NCBI RefSeq assembly: GCF_003675895.1
Contig: NZ_ML014773.1
Coordinates: 1 to 64,000, forward strand
Direction: 5' to 3'
DNA: 64,000 nucleotides
Origin: Parashewanella curva
Lineage (GTDB): Bacteria; Pseudomonadota; Gammaproteobacteria; Enterobacterales; Shewanellaceae
Shown: piece by piece, positions 44,278 through 55,172 of the stretch
Layout: each line of letters starts with the position of its first letter
Numbering within the stretch: position 1 is the first letter of the stretch
Program-made: the position numbers and the translations under genes
Notes under the pieces: generated by a model
Seen by the model: the letters and a program-made list of their open reading frames with translations, nothing else
The model's database searches: none
What the model was told of the DNA's origin: nothing

Positions 44278-45750
44278 TTACTCTTTATTTTTACGACTAT
44301 TCAAGTGCGCCATTGCACGTTTACGACGGCGCTCTTGGCTTAAGGTTAGCTTCTCTTTCTTGCCCTCAAATGGGTTTGAGCTTTCGTGGAAGCGTAACTG
44401 AATTGGTGAACCTACAATGTTCAATGAACGACGGAAGTAGTTCATCATATAGCGCTTGTACGAATCAGGCAGCTTTGAAACCTGATTACCATGTACAACC
44501 ACGATTGGCGGGTTGTAACCACCTGCGTGCGCATATTTAAGCTTCACACGACGGCCATTGATCATCGGCGGTTGGTGATCATCTTGCGACATCTGCATAA
44601 TACGAGTCAGCATTGAAGTACTCACACGCTTAGTTGCACTGTCATAGGCTTCTTCTATCGATTCAAAGATATGACCAACACCAGTACCGTGTAGTGCAGA
44701 GATAAAGTGAATACGAGCAAAGTCGATAAACCCTAGACGACGATCAAGTTCGCTCTTAACGCGCTCACGGTCATCATTGCTCATGTTGTCCCATTTGTTT
44801 ACTGCAAGAACCAGTGCCTTACCTGCGTTCAATACGAAGCCTAGTAACCCTAAGTCTTGCTCACTGATCCCTTCTCTAGCATCAATAACAATCAACACTA
44901 CGTTAGCGTCTTCAATGGCCTTTAGGGTTTTAATTACCGAGAACTTCTCAACGGCTTGATGTACTTTAGAGCGACGACGAACACCAGCAGTATCAATAAC
45001 AATGTATTCGCGATCATCACGTTCCATTGGGATATAAATACTGTCACGAGTCGTACCAGGCTCATCATAAACGACAACGCGGTCTTCACCGAGAACACGG
45101 TTTGTTAGTGTTGACTTACCAACGTTCGGCTTACCGATGATTGCTAACTTGATCGGTAATTCTTGCAAACGCTTTTGTTCTTCTTCCGCTTCTTCTTCTG
45201 TGTACTCACGGATTTTTTCAGGATCTTCCAGTTCTTTATCACGGTCGATTCCCATGGCTTCAGCATAAGGTGCTAAAGCCTGATCAATCATTGAAGTTAC
45301 ACCACGACCTTGTGAAGCCGCCATTTGGTAAACATTACCAATGCCTAGCCCCCAGAACTCAGCAATGGCAGAGTCACCATCAATGCCATCAACTTTGTTG
45401 GCAACTAAGAAGGTGGTTTTATCACGCACACGAAGATGGTCGGCTAAGGCCTGATCCGCTGCTGTTAACCCTGCTCTAGCATCAACCATGAATAAAACCA
45501 CATCGGCTTCTTCAATCGCCGCTAATGACTGTTCTGCCATTTTGGTTTCAATGCCTTCTTCTGTACCATCGATACCACCAGTATCAACCACGATAAACTC
45601 ATAACCTGCCAAAAAGGCACGACCATATTTTCGATCACGGGTTAACCCGGGGAAGTCGGCAACAAGTGCATCTCGAGTACGAGTAAGACGGTTAAACAGG
45701 GTCGATTTACCAACATTCGGACGACCAACAAGCGCCACTACAGGGATCAT
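44278..45750 (-). CDS. der: Ribosome-biogenesis GTPase Der (EngA)
   Basis: A 490-aa protein with two tandem GTPase domains. Each has a P-loop [18 protein letters not shown] (about 8-16 and 208-216), a DTGG or DTAG G3 motif and an NKVD or NKWD G4 motif. A C-terminal KH-like domain (about 380-490) follows. Der assists 50S subunit assembly. Neighbours bamB-yfgM-hisS give the standard order. Confidence 0.97.
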   Translation of the reverse strand: MIPVVALVGRPNVGKSTLFNRLTRTRDALVADFPGLTRDRKYGRAFLAGYEFIVVDTGGIDGTEEGIETKMAEQSLAAIEEADVVLFMVDARAGLTAADQALADHLRVRDKTTFLVANKVDGIDGDSAIAEFWGLGIGNVYQMAASQGRGVTSMIDQALAPYAEAMGIDRDKELEDPEKIREYTEEEAEEEQKRLQELPIKLAIIGKPNVGKSTLTNRVLGEDRVVVYDEPGTTRDSIYIPMERDDREYIVIDTAGVRRRSKVHQAVEKFSVIKTLKAIEDANVVLIVIDAREGISEQDLGLLGFVLNAGKALVLAVNKWDNMSNDDRERVKSELDRRLGFIDFARIHFISALHGTGVGHIFESIEEAYDSATKRVSTSMLTRIMQMSQDDHQPPMINGRRVKLKYAHAGGYNPPIVVVHGNQVSKLPDSYKRYMMNYFRRSLNIVGSPIQLRFHESSNPFEGKKEKLTLSQERRRKRAMAHLNSRKNKE

Positions 45751-45820
45751 TTTATGCCTCTATATACTACTGGGTTTCTAAACTGGCTATCACTGAAAAG
45801 TGCCACCTTAGAAACAAAAT

Positions 45821-45850
45821 AAGCCCTCGGCACTTTTGAACCAAGGGCTT
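45821..45850 (-). terminator. bamB: Terminator downstream of bamB
   Basis: On the minus strand the stem AAGCCCTT / GAGGGCTT (one mismatch) runs into ATTTTG, 26 bp past the bamB stop. Confidence 0.7.
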
Positions 45851-45875
45851 TAATCTAATTTTGTTCAATTAAGTC

Positions 45876-47054
45876 TTAAGGAAGCGTTACTTCTGCAAGT
45901 GTTCCACTTCGACCTTGAACGTATATTTTACCATCAACCACTACAGGTTGAACATACAAACCGTCACTATCAACTCTGACACGACCTTCAATCACACCTG
46001 ATGTGCGGTCGATAAAGTGTAAGTAGCCTTCGTAATCACCAACGACAATATATTTATCAATTACCGCAGGAGAAGTGAGTGATCGGTTGAGTAGCTCCGA
46101 GTTACTCCATAATTCTAAGCCGTTACGCTTATCAATTGAGTAAATACGGCTATCACTGTCCACCATAAATAAGCTTAATCCAGACTCAGCTAATTCGTGA
46201 AAGCTGGAGTATTTACGTGACCACGAAATACGGCCACTACGCGCATCCATAGATACTAAGTTACCGTTATAGCTAACCGCATAGATTTTGCCGCCAGATA
46301 ACAAAGGCTTCATATCTACATCGGCTAAGCGGCTAAATTCATTGCCACCTTGAGGCTTATAAATTGGTGTTTCCCAAGCAATCTGACCATTTTGTTGCAC
46401 AATGACCTGTACTTTGCCATCAGCGGTACCTACAAAGAAACCACCACCTTCGTAATTAGCCGCGCCAGTTCCACGTAAAGTAAGCGGCGGCAATGGATTA
46501 TCAAGCACCCATTTTTGCTTACCGGTATCAACGTCAAACGCTTCTATCGAACCATTGCCGGTGGTTACAACAACAAGATCATCACCTACCGTTGGTGTAG
46601 AAATAAGCTCGCCACCAGTTTGTACATGCCACAATGGCTTACCTGTTGCTTCATCAAGTGCAACCAACACACCAGACTCACCACCTGCAAACACTTTATG
46701 GCGACTTACCGTTAAGCCAGAAGCCAATAAAAAATCTTTCTCAATACCAGCATCATTAATCACTTGATTTAAATCTTGCTCCCATAATTGCTCATGGGAC
46801 TTTTGATCATAAGCAATGACTTCACCATCTCGGCTACCAGCATAGATTTTGCCGTAATTGATAGCAGGTCGTAAGCGAGAGTAATAAGCGCCAACGCCAT
46901 CACCAACCGAAGTTTCCCAATTAATATTTGGAGAAACCGTTTCCTGAATTTCAGGTAATGGATTAATTTTTACTTCATCATCATTTGATGAGCAAGCCGA
47001 CAAGAGCGCTACACTTAAACTCGCCGCAAGCAAATTTTTACACCAAGACTTCAT
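45876..47054 (-). CDS. bamB: Outer-membrane assembly lipoprotein BamB
   Basis: A 392-aa lipoprotein with lipobox LLSACSSND (Cys21) and an eight-bladed beta propeller made of PQQ-like repeats (for example KVFAGGESGVLVALDEATGK followed by PLWHVQTGG). It is part of the BAM complex that inserts outer-membrane proteins. It lies 14 bp after yfgM in the usual order. Confidence 0.97.
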   Translation of the reverse strand: MKSWCKNLLAASLSVALLSACSSNDDEVKINPLPEIQETVSPNINWETSVGDGVGAYYSRLRPAINYGKIYAGSRDGEVIAYDQKSHEQLWEQDLNQVINDAGIEKDFLLASGLTVSRHKVFAGGESGVLVALDEATGKPLWHVQTGGELISTPTVGDDLVVVTTGNGSIEAFDVDTGKQKWVLDNPLPPLTLRGTGAANYEGGGFFVGTADGKVQVIVQQNGQIAWETPIYKPQGGNEFSRLADVDMKPLLSGGKIYAVSYNGNLVSMDARSGRISWSRKYSSFHELAESGLSLFMVDSDSRIYSIDKRNGLELWSNSELLNRSLTSPAVIDKYIVVGDYEGYLHFIDRTSGVIEGRVRVDSDGLYVQPVVVDGKIYVQGRSGTLAEVTLP

Positions 47055-47068
47055 GCTGTTCCTTACTA

Positions 47069-47689
47069 TTAAGCTTGTGGTAGGTTATCCAGCTTCATTT
47101 TCAATACTGGATTGTTGGCATTTTTTTCTGCTGCTAGAGCCGATTCATAGGCTTCTTTCGCTAGCTTTACGTCACCTTGGCGTACCAACAAGTCTCCCTT
47201 TAATTCATCACGCTGAGGTGCAAAAGCGTCATTGGTTACTTGAGAAAGAGTGGAAAGAGCTTCGCTTACTAATCCTTTTTCAGCTTGAATTCTCGCTAAA
47301 CGAAGTGTGGCCATTTCTTCAAAGCCATAACCTGGTTTTGCTGCAATAACACTTTTAAGAGCAGTAACCGCTTTATCAAGCTCACCAGCTATAACTGCTG
47401 CTTTAGCCAATTGCAATTGCAACATGGCTTGGTAGCCTTTCTGATCATGCTCTTTTGTAAATTTTGCGATGTCACCAGCTAACTTAGATTCGTCAGTGGC
47501 ATCATTAACTGCTGCTTGATAGGCATTAGAAGCGTTTTGAGCCTGACCTACTTGATGATCAGAGTAATAATTCCAACCATAAAGCCCACCTAAACCAACA
47601 ACGGCACCAATAATGATCGAGTTACCGTACTCTTTCCAAAAGCGTTTGATAGCTTCAACTTGTTGTTCTTCTGAGCTATAAATTTCCAC
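47069..47689 (-). CDS. yfgM: YfgM-like ancillary SecYEG translocon subunit
   Basis: A 206-aa protein with a short cytoplasmic N-terminus (EEQQVEAIKRFWKEYGN), one transmembrane helix (about 22-42) and a periplasmic TPR-like domain. YfgM works with PpiD at the Sec translocon. It lies between hisS (11-bp gap) and bamB (14-bp gap), which is the classical operon. Confidence 0.93.
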   Translation of the reverse strand: MEIYSSEEQQVEAIKRFWKEYGNSIIIGAVVGLGGLYGWNYYSDHQVGQAQNASNAYQAAVNDATDESKLAGDIAKFTKEHDQKGYQAMLQLQLAKAAVIAGELDKAVTALKSVIAAKPGYGFEEMATLRLARIQAEKGLVSEALSTLSQVTNDAFAPQRDELKGDLLVRQGDVKLAKEAYESALAAEKNANNPVLKMKLDNLPQA

Positions 47690-47700
47690 GCGTTGACCTC

Positions 47701-48975
47701 TTAAATCCGTTCTCTAAGAAAAGCTGCCAATTCATCACGGGCAACCATTTGTTGTTCGTTTCCACCTCGAAGATCTTTTACGCCAACTTCGTTATTCGCT
47801 AGCTCATTTTCTCCGATGATTAAGGCAAACTGAGCGCCACTCTTATCCGCACGCTTCATTTGCTTTTTAAAATTACCACCACCACAGTGGCTCATTACTC
47901 TAAGGCTTGGCAATGATTCACGCAAGTTTTCAGCAATTTGCACCGCATGAGGATAGCAACCGGCTCTCATGGCCGTCACATAAACATCAACAATTGGAGC
48001 GACATCTTGGTCTAGTCCTAATTCTTGTAGCAACAAAATAATGCGCTCAATACCCATGGCAAAACCAACCGCAGGAGAATCTTTACCGCCTAATTGACTC
48101 ACCAGTCCATCATATCGACCACCAGCTAAAACCGTGCCTTGCGCACCTAAGCTCGATGTTACCCATTCAAATACAGTGCGATTGTAATAGTCTAATCCGC
48201 GAACTAATCGAGGATTAACCGTGTATTGGATTCCAACAGTATCAAGTAGTTCACATAATTGTGAAAAATGTTGCTTACTATCGTCACCTAAGTAATCCAT
48301 CAGTTCTGGCGCATCAACAAGAATAGCCTGAATGTCTTGGTTTTTAGTGTCTAGAACACGTAATGGATTGCTGTACATACGACGTTTAGCGTCTTCATCC
48401 AATACATCAATGTGCTTTTCTAAAAATGCAATAAGTGCATCACGGTATGCCGCTCGCTCTTCACTGTCACCTAGAGTGTTAATTTCAAGTGCAACGTGTT
48501 CTTTGATACCAAGAGTTTCCCATAGTCGAGCTGAAAGCATTAATACTTCAGCATCAGCATCCGCTGTTGCAATACCATAAACTTCGACACCGAATTGATG
48601 GAACTGACGGTAGCGACCTTTTTGAGGGCGCTCATGACGGAACATAGGGCCCATATACCACAAACGTTGCTCTTGGTTATAGAGCAAGCCATTTTGGTTG
48701 CCAGCACGCACTGTCGAAGCCGTACCTTCTGGTCTAAGGGTTAAGCTGTCACCATTATTGTCGGCAAAGGTGTACATTTCCTTTTCAACAATATCGGTCA
48801 CTTCACCAATAGAACGTTTAAATAAATCGGTGCTCTCAACTATCGGAGTTCTTAGCTCTGCATATCCGTAGCTAGCCACTGATGCACGCAGGATAGACTC
48901 TAGTTTTTGCCAAAGGGGAGTTTGAGTAGGCAGAATGTCATTCATTCCGCGAATCGCTTGGATCTGTTTTGCCAC
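47701..48975 (-). CDS. hisS: Histidyl-tRNA synthetase
   Basis: A 424-aa class II synthetase. It has motif 2 [21 protein letters not shown] (split here as [11 protein letters not shown] then [10 protein letters not shown], about 111-131), the His-A signature [15 protein letters not shown] (about 258-272) and motif 3 [13 protein letters not shown] with [13 protein letters not shown]-terminal anticodon-binding domain follows. Length is normal. Confidence 0.98.
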   Translation of the reverse strand: MAKQIQAIRGMNDILPTQTPLWQKLESILRASVASYGYAELRTPIVESTDLFKRSIGEVTDIVEKEMYTFADNNGDSLTLRPEGTASTVRAGNQNGLLYNQEQRLWYMGPMFRHERPQKGRYRQFHQFGVEVYGIATADADAEVLMLSARLWETLGIKEHVALEINTLGDSEERAAYRDALIAFLEKHIDVLDEDAKRRMYSNPLRVLDTKNQDIQAILVDAPELMDYLGDDSKQHFSQLCELLDTVGIQYTVNPRLVRGLDYYNRTVFEWVTSSLGAQGTVLAGGRYDGLVSQLGGKDSPAVGFAMGIERIILLLQELGLDQDVAPIVDVYVTAMRAGCYPHAVQIAENLRESLPSLRVMSHCGGGNFKKQMKRADKSGAQFALIIGENELANNEVGVKDLRGGNEQQMVARDELAAFLRERI

Positions 48976-49010
48976 AGTTAGACTCGAATGATTTAATAAA
49001 ACAAAAAATA

Positions 49011-49038
49011 AAAAAACGCCTCATTATAGGCGTTTTTT
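49011..49038 (-). terminator. ispG: Terminator downstream of ispG
   Basis: A perfect stem AAAAAACGCC / GGCGTTTTTT with an 8-base loop. It is symmetric, but its place 35 bp past the ispG stop fits termination on the minus strand. Confidence 0.9.
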
Positions 49039-49072
49039 AAGCGTAGGTGCAAAAACTTAACTTAATCGTGAT

Positions 49073-50185
49073 TTAGCTGTTATCTTGAACATCAATACGG
49101 CTAGATAACATGGCTGCTTTCGCACGGATTTTTGCTTCCATTTTGTCAACCAGATCATCATTATCCAAACGCTCTTTTTGACGAACACCGTCCTCATAAA
49201 AACCACTTTTTCGATTACTGCCAGCAAGACCCAAATCGGAAACCAACGCTTCACCAGGACCATTTACAACACAACCGATGATAGAAACATCCATTGGCGT
49301 TAATACATCTTCAAGCCTTTCTTCTAACGCATTCACGGTATTGATCACATCAAACTCTTGACGAGAACACGATGGACACGCAATAAAGTTAATACCACGA
49401 CTGCGAATACGAAGTGACTTTAATATATCAAAGCCTACTTTAATTTCTTCTACAGGATCCGCAGCTAGTGAAACACGCAAAGTATCACCAATGCCTTCAG
49501 AAAGGAGCATGCCCAAACCAATAGCTGATTTAACCGCGCCAGTTCTCTTTCCACCTGCTTCGGTAATACCTAAGTGCAATGGCTGATCAATTTTTTTCGC
49601 CAGTAGTCGGTATGACTCTACAGCTAGGAATACATCAGAGGCTTTTACTGATATTTTAAACTGGTCGAAGTTCAATCTATCAAAGTAATCGACATGGCGC
49701 ATGGCTGACTCAACAAGAGCTTCAGGTGTTGGCTCTTTGTATTTGTCCATGAGGTCTTTTTCTAATGATCCACCGTTTACCCCTATTCGAATAGGGATAT
49801 TTTTATCACGAGCGCAATCAACAACGCTTTTAACTCGCTGCTCATTACCGATATTACCTGGGTTTATACGCAGACAATCTACACCATATTCAGCAACTCT
49901 AAGCGCAATTCGATAATCAAAATGGATATCAGCAACTAAAGGAACTTCTGTTTGCTTACGGATTTCTTTAAAAGCTTCAGCAGCATCCATGGTTGGAATT
50001 GATACCCTTACGATATCCGCTCCGACATTTTCTAAAGCTTTAATTTGCGCAACCGTTGCCTCAACATCGGTAGTGCTTGTATTTGTCATGGACTGCACGC
50101 TGATAGGTGCACCATCACCTACAGGTACTTTTCCCACATAAATACGTGTTGATTTACGTCTTTTGATGGGATTTTCGCTATACAT
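49073..50185 (-). CDS. ispG: 4-hydroxy-3-methylbut-2-enyl-diphosphate synthase
   Basis: About 370 aa, normal IspG length, catalysing the 4Fe-4S-dependent reductive step of the MEP pathway. The start [18 protein letters not shown] at 50185 has GGAG 8 bases upstream; an in-frame ATG at 50224 lacks a site. Cluster cysteines lie in [13 protein letters not shown] and in [11 protein letters not shown]. It complements dxs and ispA earlier in the window. It follows rodZ after a gap of about 70 bp. Confidence 0.97.
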   Translation of the reverse strand: MYSENPIKRRKSTRIYVGKVPVGDGAPISVQSMTNTSTTDVEATVAQIKALENVGADIVRVSIPTMDAAEAFKEIRKQTEVPLVADIHFDYRIALRVAEYGVDCLRINPGNIGNEQRVKSVVDCARDKNIPIRIGVNGGSLEKDLMDKYKEPTPEALVESAMRHVDYFDRLNFDQFKISVKASDVFLAVESYRLLAKKIDQPLHLGITEAGGKRTGAVKSAIGLGMLLSEGIGDTLRVSLAADPVEEIKVGFDILKSLRIRSRGINFIACPSCSRQEFDVINTVNALEERLEDVLTPMDVSIIGCVVNGPGEALVSDLGLAGSNRKSGFYEDGVRQKERLDNDDLVDKMEAKIRAKAAMLSSRIDVQDNS

Positions 50186-50257
50186 AAAATTTCTCCGTAC
50201 TGCCTGCAACTTGTGTAAGGGCACTCAAGCCACTCAGTGAAGTCTAGTTCACGCTGA

Positions 50258-51241
50258 TTATGGGTTCTCGGCTAATGTCATTCTGGCTGTCTTACCAGCT
50301 GGGAACCTATCCATATCCACAGTCACACCATCGACTTTAAGTTGGATTGACTCTGGCGCGCCAAAAATGGCTTTTAAAGGAGCTTCACCTTCAGCAATGA
50401 TCACTCGACCAGATTTTTTTAGTCCAGAAACAATAACCTTTCCTGTAGCATCTTGAATATTTATCCAACAATCTCCAGTTAAAGTTAGATTAATTTCTGT
50501 TAACTTCACTGGTTCATCACTATGATCTTCCACAGAAATAGCTGATACAGGAACGTCTGCAGCGCTTTCTACCTCTGTTAGCAGGCTAGGTTTTTCAGTT
50601 TTTTCTTGAATATTATGACTGCTGCTGGGGTCAACCGCTTGAGGTTGCAGGTCAACTTTTTCAGCTTTGTCTTTAACTGTCTCAGTTTTAGGCTCAGCAG
50701 AAGAACCCACATGAATTTCTGTCGATGCTGGTTCAATTTGTGTGCTTTGCTTTTTGATTAATTCTTGCTTCTCTTCTGGGCTAGGCTTTGATAAGTCGAC
50801 TAACCCTGAGAACATAGTGGATTTTTGTATTCCCCACCAACATAACATTGCCACCAAAATGGCAATGATAAGATACGTTATCCACATCCATTGACTATTA
50901 GCCGCTTGCATAGATGTCTTATTCGAAAAGCTTTGCATACTAGGCGATACTGGAGTCGCTAATTGCTTTTCAACACATTCATTGATTAAAAAAGGGTCGG
51001 CGGATACATAGCGCGCATAATTTTTAATATATCCTCGAACATACGTCGAAGAGGCCATGTTACCAAATTCATCGTTTTCGATATCTTCAATGATTGCAAT
51101 TCGAAGATTAAGGGCTGTAGCGATATCTTCAATACTTAAGCCTTTATCTCTTCTTGCCATTTTCAATAATGAGCCAACAGTATGTTCAGGCTCAGAGTTA
51201 TTTTGGTCTGTTTCAGACGCTGGATTATTTGAATCTGTCAT
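50258..51241 (-). CDS. rodZ: Cytoskeletal protein RodZ
   Basis: A 327-aa protein with an N-terminal helix-turn-helix of the HTH_25 type (about 20-90, LLKMARRDKGLSIEDIATAL), one transmembrane helix (about 117-136), a Pro/Ser/Glu-rich periplasmic linker, and a C-terminal DUF4115 domain with GDCWINIQDATGK. RodZ links MreB to the cell-wall machinery. Its ATG overlaps the stop of pilW by one base. Confidence 0.94.
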   Translation of the reverse strand: MTDSNNPASETDQNNSEPEHTVGSLLKMARRDKGLSIEDIATALNLRIAIIEDIENDEFGNMASSTYVRGYIKNYARYVSADPFLINECVEKQLATPVSPSMQSFSNKTSMQAANSQWMWITYLIIAILVAMLCWWGIQKSTMFSGLVDLSKPSPEEKQELIKKQSTQIEPASTEIHVGSSAEPKTETVKDKAEKVDLQPQAVDPSSSHNIQEKTEKPSLLTEVESAADVPVSAISVEDHSDEPVKLTEINLTLTGDCWINIQDATGKVIVSGLKKSGRVIIAEGEAPLKAIFGAPESIQLKVDGVTVDMDRFPAGKTARMTLAENP

Positions 51242-52023
51242 TAGTGCATACTTGCTCGATATTGCTTAGCCTGTTGTGATTTTGGATACTTAGCTAATAA
51301 TGTTAATCCATAGTGCTTAACTGCATCATTGTCATTTTGCGCTCGAGCAATATCAATCCCCAATTGTAGACTTAGTGGAGTGGCTATCGCCACCCTATGA
51401 TATTGTTCAAGTTTCGCTTTTGCCGCGGGCAATTGCTCTAATGTTAACTGAATTCTAGCTAATTCCAAGAGAGAATTGGCTCGTCGAGGATCATATTTTA
51501 AAGCTAATTCGAAGTATTTCGCGGCCTTAGATAAATCACCGCTGGCTTCCATGCACAGCCCTAAATTTTCGTAACTGTCTGCCGTTCGAGTGTATTTAGG
51601 CATGTTAATGGCTTTGAGAAACATGGTTTCAGAGCGGTTAAACTTCTTTTGCTCACATAAAAATACACCGAAGTTATTATACGCATCACCTGTGACATTA
51701 CGACTATTTATCGCATTTTCATAAGCGCGTTCAGTGCGGGCTGTATCACCAACTTTTTGATAATAATAAGCCATGGCAATATGCACTTCTTCAAGATTAG
51801 GTGCATACTCCATGGCTTTTTCTAAATTATATTTTGCTTGTTCGGTATTGCCGCGTTTTAAATAGGTCAAACCAAGTTGCATTCTTTCTAATGCGGCATT
51901 GTCTTTATTAAAACCAGGATCAGTTACTGGACGTTCTGTTCCTTTATAAGTCCTTTGTGTCACGCATCCTGACGTGAGCACAAGCGCCGTAACCACACAG
52001 CCAATAAGCCATCCTTGTTTCAT
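51241..52023 (-). CDS. pilW: Type IV pilus biogenesis lipoprotein PilW/PilF
   Basis: A 260-aa TPR lipoprotein with lipobox LTSGC (Cys20) and about six TPR motifs (for example YNLEKAMEYAPNLEEVHIAM). PilF/PilW is the pilotin for the PilQ secretin in type IV pilus assembly. It sits between rlmN and rodZ, the standard position for this gene. Confidence 0.93.
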   Translation of the reverse strand: MKQGWLIGCVVTALVLTSGCVTQRTYKGTERPVTDPGFNKDNAALERMQLGLTYLKRGNTEQAKYNLEKAMEYAPNLEEVHIAMAYYYQKVGDTARTERAYENAINSRNVTGDAYNNFGVFLCEQKKFNRSETMFLKAINMPKYTRTADSYENLGLCMEASGDLSKAAKYFELALKYDPRRANSLLELARIQLTLEQLPAAKAKLEQYHRVAIATPLSLQLGIDIARAQNDNDAVKHYGLTLLAKYPKSQQAKQYRASMH

Positions 52024-52050
52024 AACGTACCTAATTTTTTTGCAATATGA

Positions 52051-53172
52051 TTAGGCTATTGTGACTGATATCTTATCTTGTTGCATGCGTTTTTTTGCAA
52101 GACGTTTGGTACGGTCACGAATGTCTCCGGCCAGCTGTCCACAAGCGGCATCAATATCATCACCACGGGTTTTACGAACAATAACCGTCAACCCATACTC
52201 CATTAATACTTTTGAAAAACGGTCGATGCGAGAATTTGAACTGCGCCCATAAGGAGAACCTGGATATGGGTTAAATGGGATCAAGTTGATCTTACATGGT
52301 GTATCTTTCATTAGCTTAGCTAATTCGTGTGCTTGATCTGTACTATCGTTAATGTGATCGAGCATCACATACTCCAAAGTCACCTTGCCACGGTTGGCAT
52401 TAGATTTTGCCAAATAACGACGAATACTCGCTAAAAACGTTTCCAGATTGTACTTTTTGTTTATCGGAACCAACTCATCACGTAATTCATCATTAGGAGC
52501 ATGAATACTAACCGCTAAAGCAACATCAAGCTCTTCTCCCATCTTATCAAGTGCAGGAACGACACCAGAGGTTGATACCGTCACACGGCGTTTTGACAAA
52601 CTAAAGCCAAAATCATCAAGCATGATTTTGATAGCCGGAATCACATTAGCAAGGTTTAAGAGTGGCTCGCCCATTCCCATCATGACTACGTTAGTGATAG
52701 GACGTTCACCAGTTTCTTTTTGGAATCCTAAAAAGTCAGATACACGCCAAATTTGTCCTACAATCTCAGCAACACTTAAGTTGCGATTAAATCCCTGCTG
52801 AGCAGTAGAGCAAAAAGTACATTCCAACGCACAGCCCACTTGTGATGATACACATAGCGTGGCACGGTCATCTTCTGGAATGTAAACCGTTTCAACTTCT
52901 TGTCCATCGCCTACATTGATTGCAAACTTAATGGTGCCATCTGATGATTTTTGATAGCTTGAAATCTCAGGTGCAACGATTTCACAACGAGCGGCCAATT
53001 TAGCACGTAGTTTTTTATTAATATTGCTCATTTCTTCGAAATCAGACACACCAAAGTGATAAATCCACTTCATTAATTGATCGGCACGAAACGGCTTTTC
53101 ACCCATATCGGCAAACAGTTCACGCATCGCTTTACGATCCAAATCTAGTAGATTGATCTTGTTGTCACTCAT
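52051..53172 (-). CDS. rlmN: Dual-specificity 23S rRNA (A2503)/tRNA (A37) C2-methyltransferase RlmN
   Basis: A 373-aa radical-SAM methylase. The 4Fe-4S motif is [11 protein letters not shown] (about 118-128), and [15 protein letters not shown] follows. The second catalytic cysteine is near the C-terminus in [12 protein letters not shown]. Start is [16 protein letters not shown]. It is the first gene of the minus-strand rlmN-pilW-rodZ-ispG-hisS cluster. Confidence 0.98.
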   Translation of the reverse strand: MSDNKINLLDLDRKAMRELFADMGEKPFRADQLMKWIYHFGVSDFEEMSNINKKLRAKLAARCEIVAPEISSYQKSSDGTIKFAINVGDGQEVETVYIPEDDRATLCVSSQVGCALECTFCSTAQQGFNRNLSVAEIVGQIWRVSDFLGFQKETGERPITNVVMMGMGEPLLNLANVIPAIKIMLDDFGFSLSKRRVTVSTSGVVPALDKMGEELDVALAVSIHAPNDELRDELVPINKKYNLETFLASIRRYLAKSNANRGKVTLEYVMLDHINDSTDQAHELAKLMKDTPCKINLIPFNPYPGSPYGRSSNSRIDRFSKVLMEYGLTVIVRKTRGDDIDAACGQLAGDIRDRTKRLAKKRMQQDKISVTIA

Positions 53173-53368
53173 TGTTGTCTAACCTCAAAAAAACTATAAA
53201 CATACCCAACACTGACGACTCAATTGTCGGGGCGCTGGATTATACTGCGTTTAGTTTTCAATCGCTACCTCCTTAAGGGGCATCGTTTCAGCGAAAATTA
53301 CTGCATTTCCCCTAAATGAAGCTTCCTTAAGAAACCTTGAGACTTATGAATATCGGGTTAATGTGTGT

Positions 53369-53449
53369 CTAACCAAAGTTATTTATTGGATATATCTAAT
53401 CAAAGCCATTCACTGGATACACCTAATCAAATCTATTTATTGAGGTTAA
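53369..53449 (+). repeat. Three head-to-tail 27-bp repeats ending at a TTG start codon
   Basis: Units 53369-53395, 53396-53422 and 53423-53449 share CTAAyCAAA....TT.A.TGGA with moderate divergence. The third unit supplies the ribosome binding site GAGG (53442-53445) for the gene at 53451. In the frame of that gene each unit has a TAA, so they are not coding there. Confidence 0.8.
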
Positions 53450-53450
53450 C

Positions 53451-55169
53451 TTGCTATTTACTTGGAATTTTGAAACCCAAAAGCTTTATAGTTGTGTCGA
53501 CTTATCATGCTACCCTGCCCCCAAAGATGGTCAAAAGGTAACATTTGCGGTTTGCGATCAACATAAAGTGCTTGTTGATCAATTTGTGACTTATGAGGTC
53601 ACAATTGTTTCGACTAAGGAAGGCAATAGAATCAAGCTAAATGAAACCGGGTTTTCAAGAGTGTTGCAATTATTTCATATTGGCTCCCCCATGAGGGACG
53701 CTATCCAAAGCCAATATGATGAAACCATTAAACACACACCCGATTATTTCACTCGCCCTACAGAAAATTTAGTTCATTTTAAACAATTAGAAGTTTATGG
53801 TGTTGCTCTTGATGGAGCATGCTACCCACGATGTTTTTTAGCTAAACACTGCAAGAGCCCTTCTTGGTTAACCGAAAGAAGTCGAAAGCAAGTCTCTCAA
53901 AAACTATTAGCATGTAATGTGAAACCGCACTTTTTAAATGCCATTAATACCTCATTTACCGTGGCAATCAATCATGTCCATCAATTGCCTGACTACATAA
54001 AAAATTATTTTGCCAGCCACCCCAAATTTGCTGAAAATATCTTTAACGCAACCATTGAAAGAGCCCGCTTTATACTCTTTATATCTCTTCAGGTTAGAGC
54101 TAATTTACATGACTTTCCACAATCACGAACAGCAATGGATCAACGTGCTATTCAGCAGTTTTTCATTCATTTCGTTGACGGTATCTTTTTAAGTTGCCAA
54201 CAAGGCCTTGACTTCTACACCAACTCTTATTCTCCCGAACATACAGTTCAAATGGGGACGCCAATTGCGTTGATCGTCGCTGAAAATAATCATTATGAGT
54301 TTCTTGCAAGCCCAGATTACTTCGACGAAAACTACCAAGCCGAACCTTTACCAGACGTGACAACTTCACAGGTGTTGATGACCAAAACCTGCTCAGAAAG
54401 TTTACTTAGATGTGCAATAGCTTATAAACATAAAGACCGCAATTGGTTATCATTGGACTCAAGGAATAAAGAAGCAGTTATTGCTGAGTTTGAACGACTT
54501 GAATACAAAAAGATATTTCTTGCTGCATTCCAAGCAGAAATAGCGAAACGTTTACAAAGTAAAAAAGAAAACCCAAGCTTTTTTCTTCCTTCATATATTT
54601 ACTCTATTGAATTTAATGACAAAATACTTTTAGATAAAATTTTCAACACTCTATTCTTAGAAGCCAATACTGAGTCCAGACATGCATTGAAATTACAGTA
54701 CTTCCTAAGCCTTGAAGAGCAAATTCAAAAGGAAGCTCAAACCATTGCTGAAGGAAATAGATGTGATTGGGATGAAGTTGATCTCACGCTAGAGTGTAAT
54801 GACGGAAAAAATGAAAAATGGGAGCATTTTCAATTTAGAAAAGTCAAGAATCAAAATACAGAAAATGAAAAGCCATTTCCGTTCCCAATAAGCACTTTTG
54901 AGCAAGAAGTTTTATACTCTATTCTTGAAGAAGTTACCAAATTGTTTTTAAAGGTTTCTGGGATACCAGACACGCCTTCAGAAACAAATGACTTAGCATT
55001 TATTGGTGGCAGTAATGGAAATTATTGTATTTATGCACCTGATGATTTTTTTAAACAAGAGGAATCTTCTGATACAGCAACAGATAATGACACCGTAGAA
55101 AACTTTACGCCCGGGATTTCTTTGGAAACCAAAGAGCAACAGACGCAAGCTTTTTCTCAGAAATTTTAA
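53451..55169 (+). CDS. Hypothetical protein, 572 aa, TTG start
   Basis: Not recognised. It starts with TTG (GAGG 5 bases upstream); the first in-frame ATG is about 77 codons later, within well-folded sequence. The N-terminal 70 residues are beta-rich (for example LYSCVDLSCYPAPKDGQKVT), followed by a large mixed helical region (about 80-480) and a Ser/Thr/Glu-rich tail. No signal peptide, transmembrane helix or catalytic motif is evident. It is monocistronic, flanked by rlmN (divergent) and an RraB-family gene (convergent, 3-bp gap, no terminator seen). It resembles the other AT-rich orphan genes here in composition. Confidence 0.65.
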   Translation: MLFTWNFETQKLYSCVDLSCYPAPKDGQKVTFAVCDQHKVLVDQFVTYEVTIVSTKEGNRIKLNETGFSRVLQLFHIGSPMRDAIQSQYDETIKHTPDYFTRPTENLVHFKQLEVYGVALDGACYPRCFLAKHCKSPSWLTERSRKQVSQKLLACNVKPHFLNAINTSFTVAINHVHQLPDYIKNYFASHPKFAENIFNATIERARFILFISLQVRANLHDFPQSRTAMDQRAIQQFFIHFVDGIFLSCQQGLDFYTNSYSPEHTVQMGTPIALIVAENNHYEFLASPDYFDENYQAEPLPDVTTSQVLMTKTCSESLLRCAIAYKHKDRNWLSLDSRNKEAVIAEFERLEYKKIFLAAFQAEIAKRLQSKKENPSFFLPSYIYSIEFNDKILLDKIFNTLFLEANTESRHALKLQYFLSLEEQIQKEAQTIAEGNRCDWDEVDLTLECNDGKNEKWEHFQFRKVKNQNTENEKPFPFPISTFEQEVLYSILEEVTKLFLKVSGIPDTPSETNDLAFIGGSNGNYCIYAPDDFFKQEESSDTATDNDTVENFTPGISLETKEQQTQAFSQKF

Positions 55170-55172
55170 AAG

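Noticed and set aside
53369-53449. CRISPR-like array
   Set aside because: Only three contiguous 27-bp units with no spacers and no cas genes.
53365-53540. Small frame from GTG 53365 with 9-residue repeats
   Set aside because: No binding site, and the repetition is explained by the 27-bp DNA repeat; kept only as a note in the findings.
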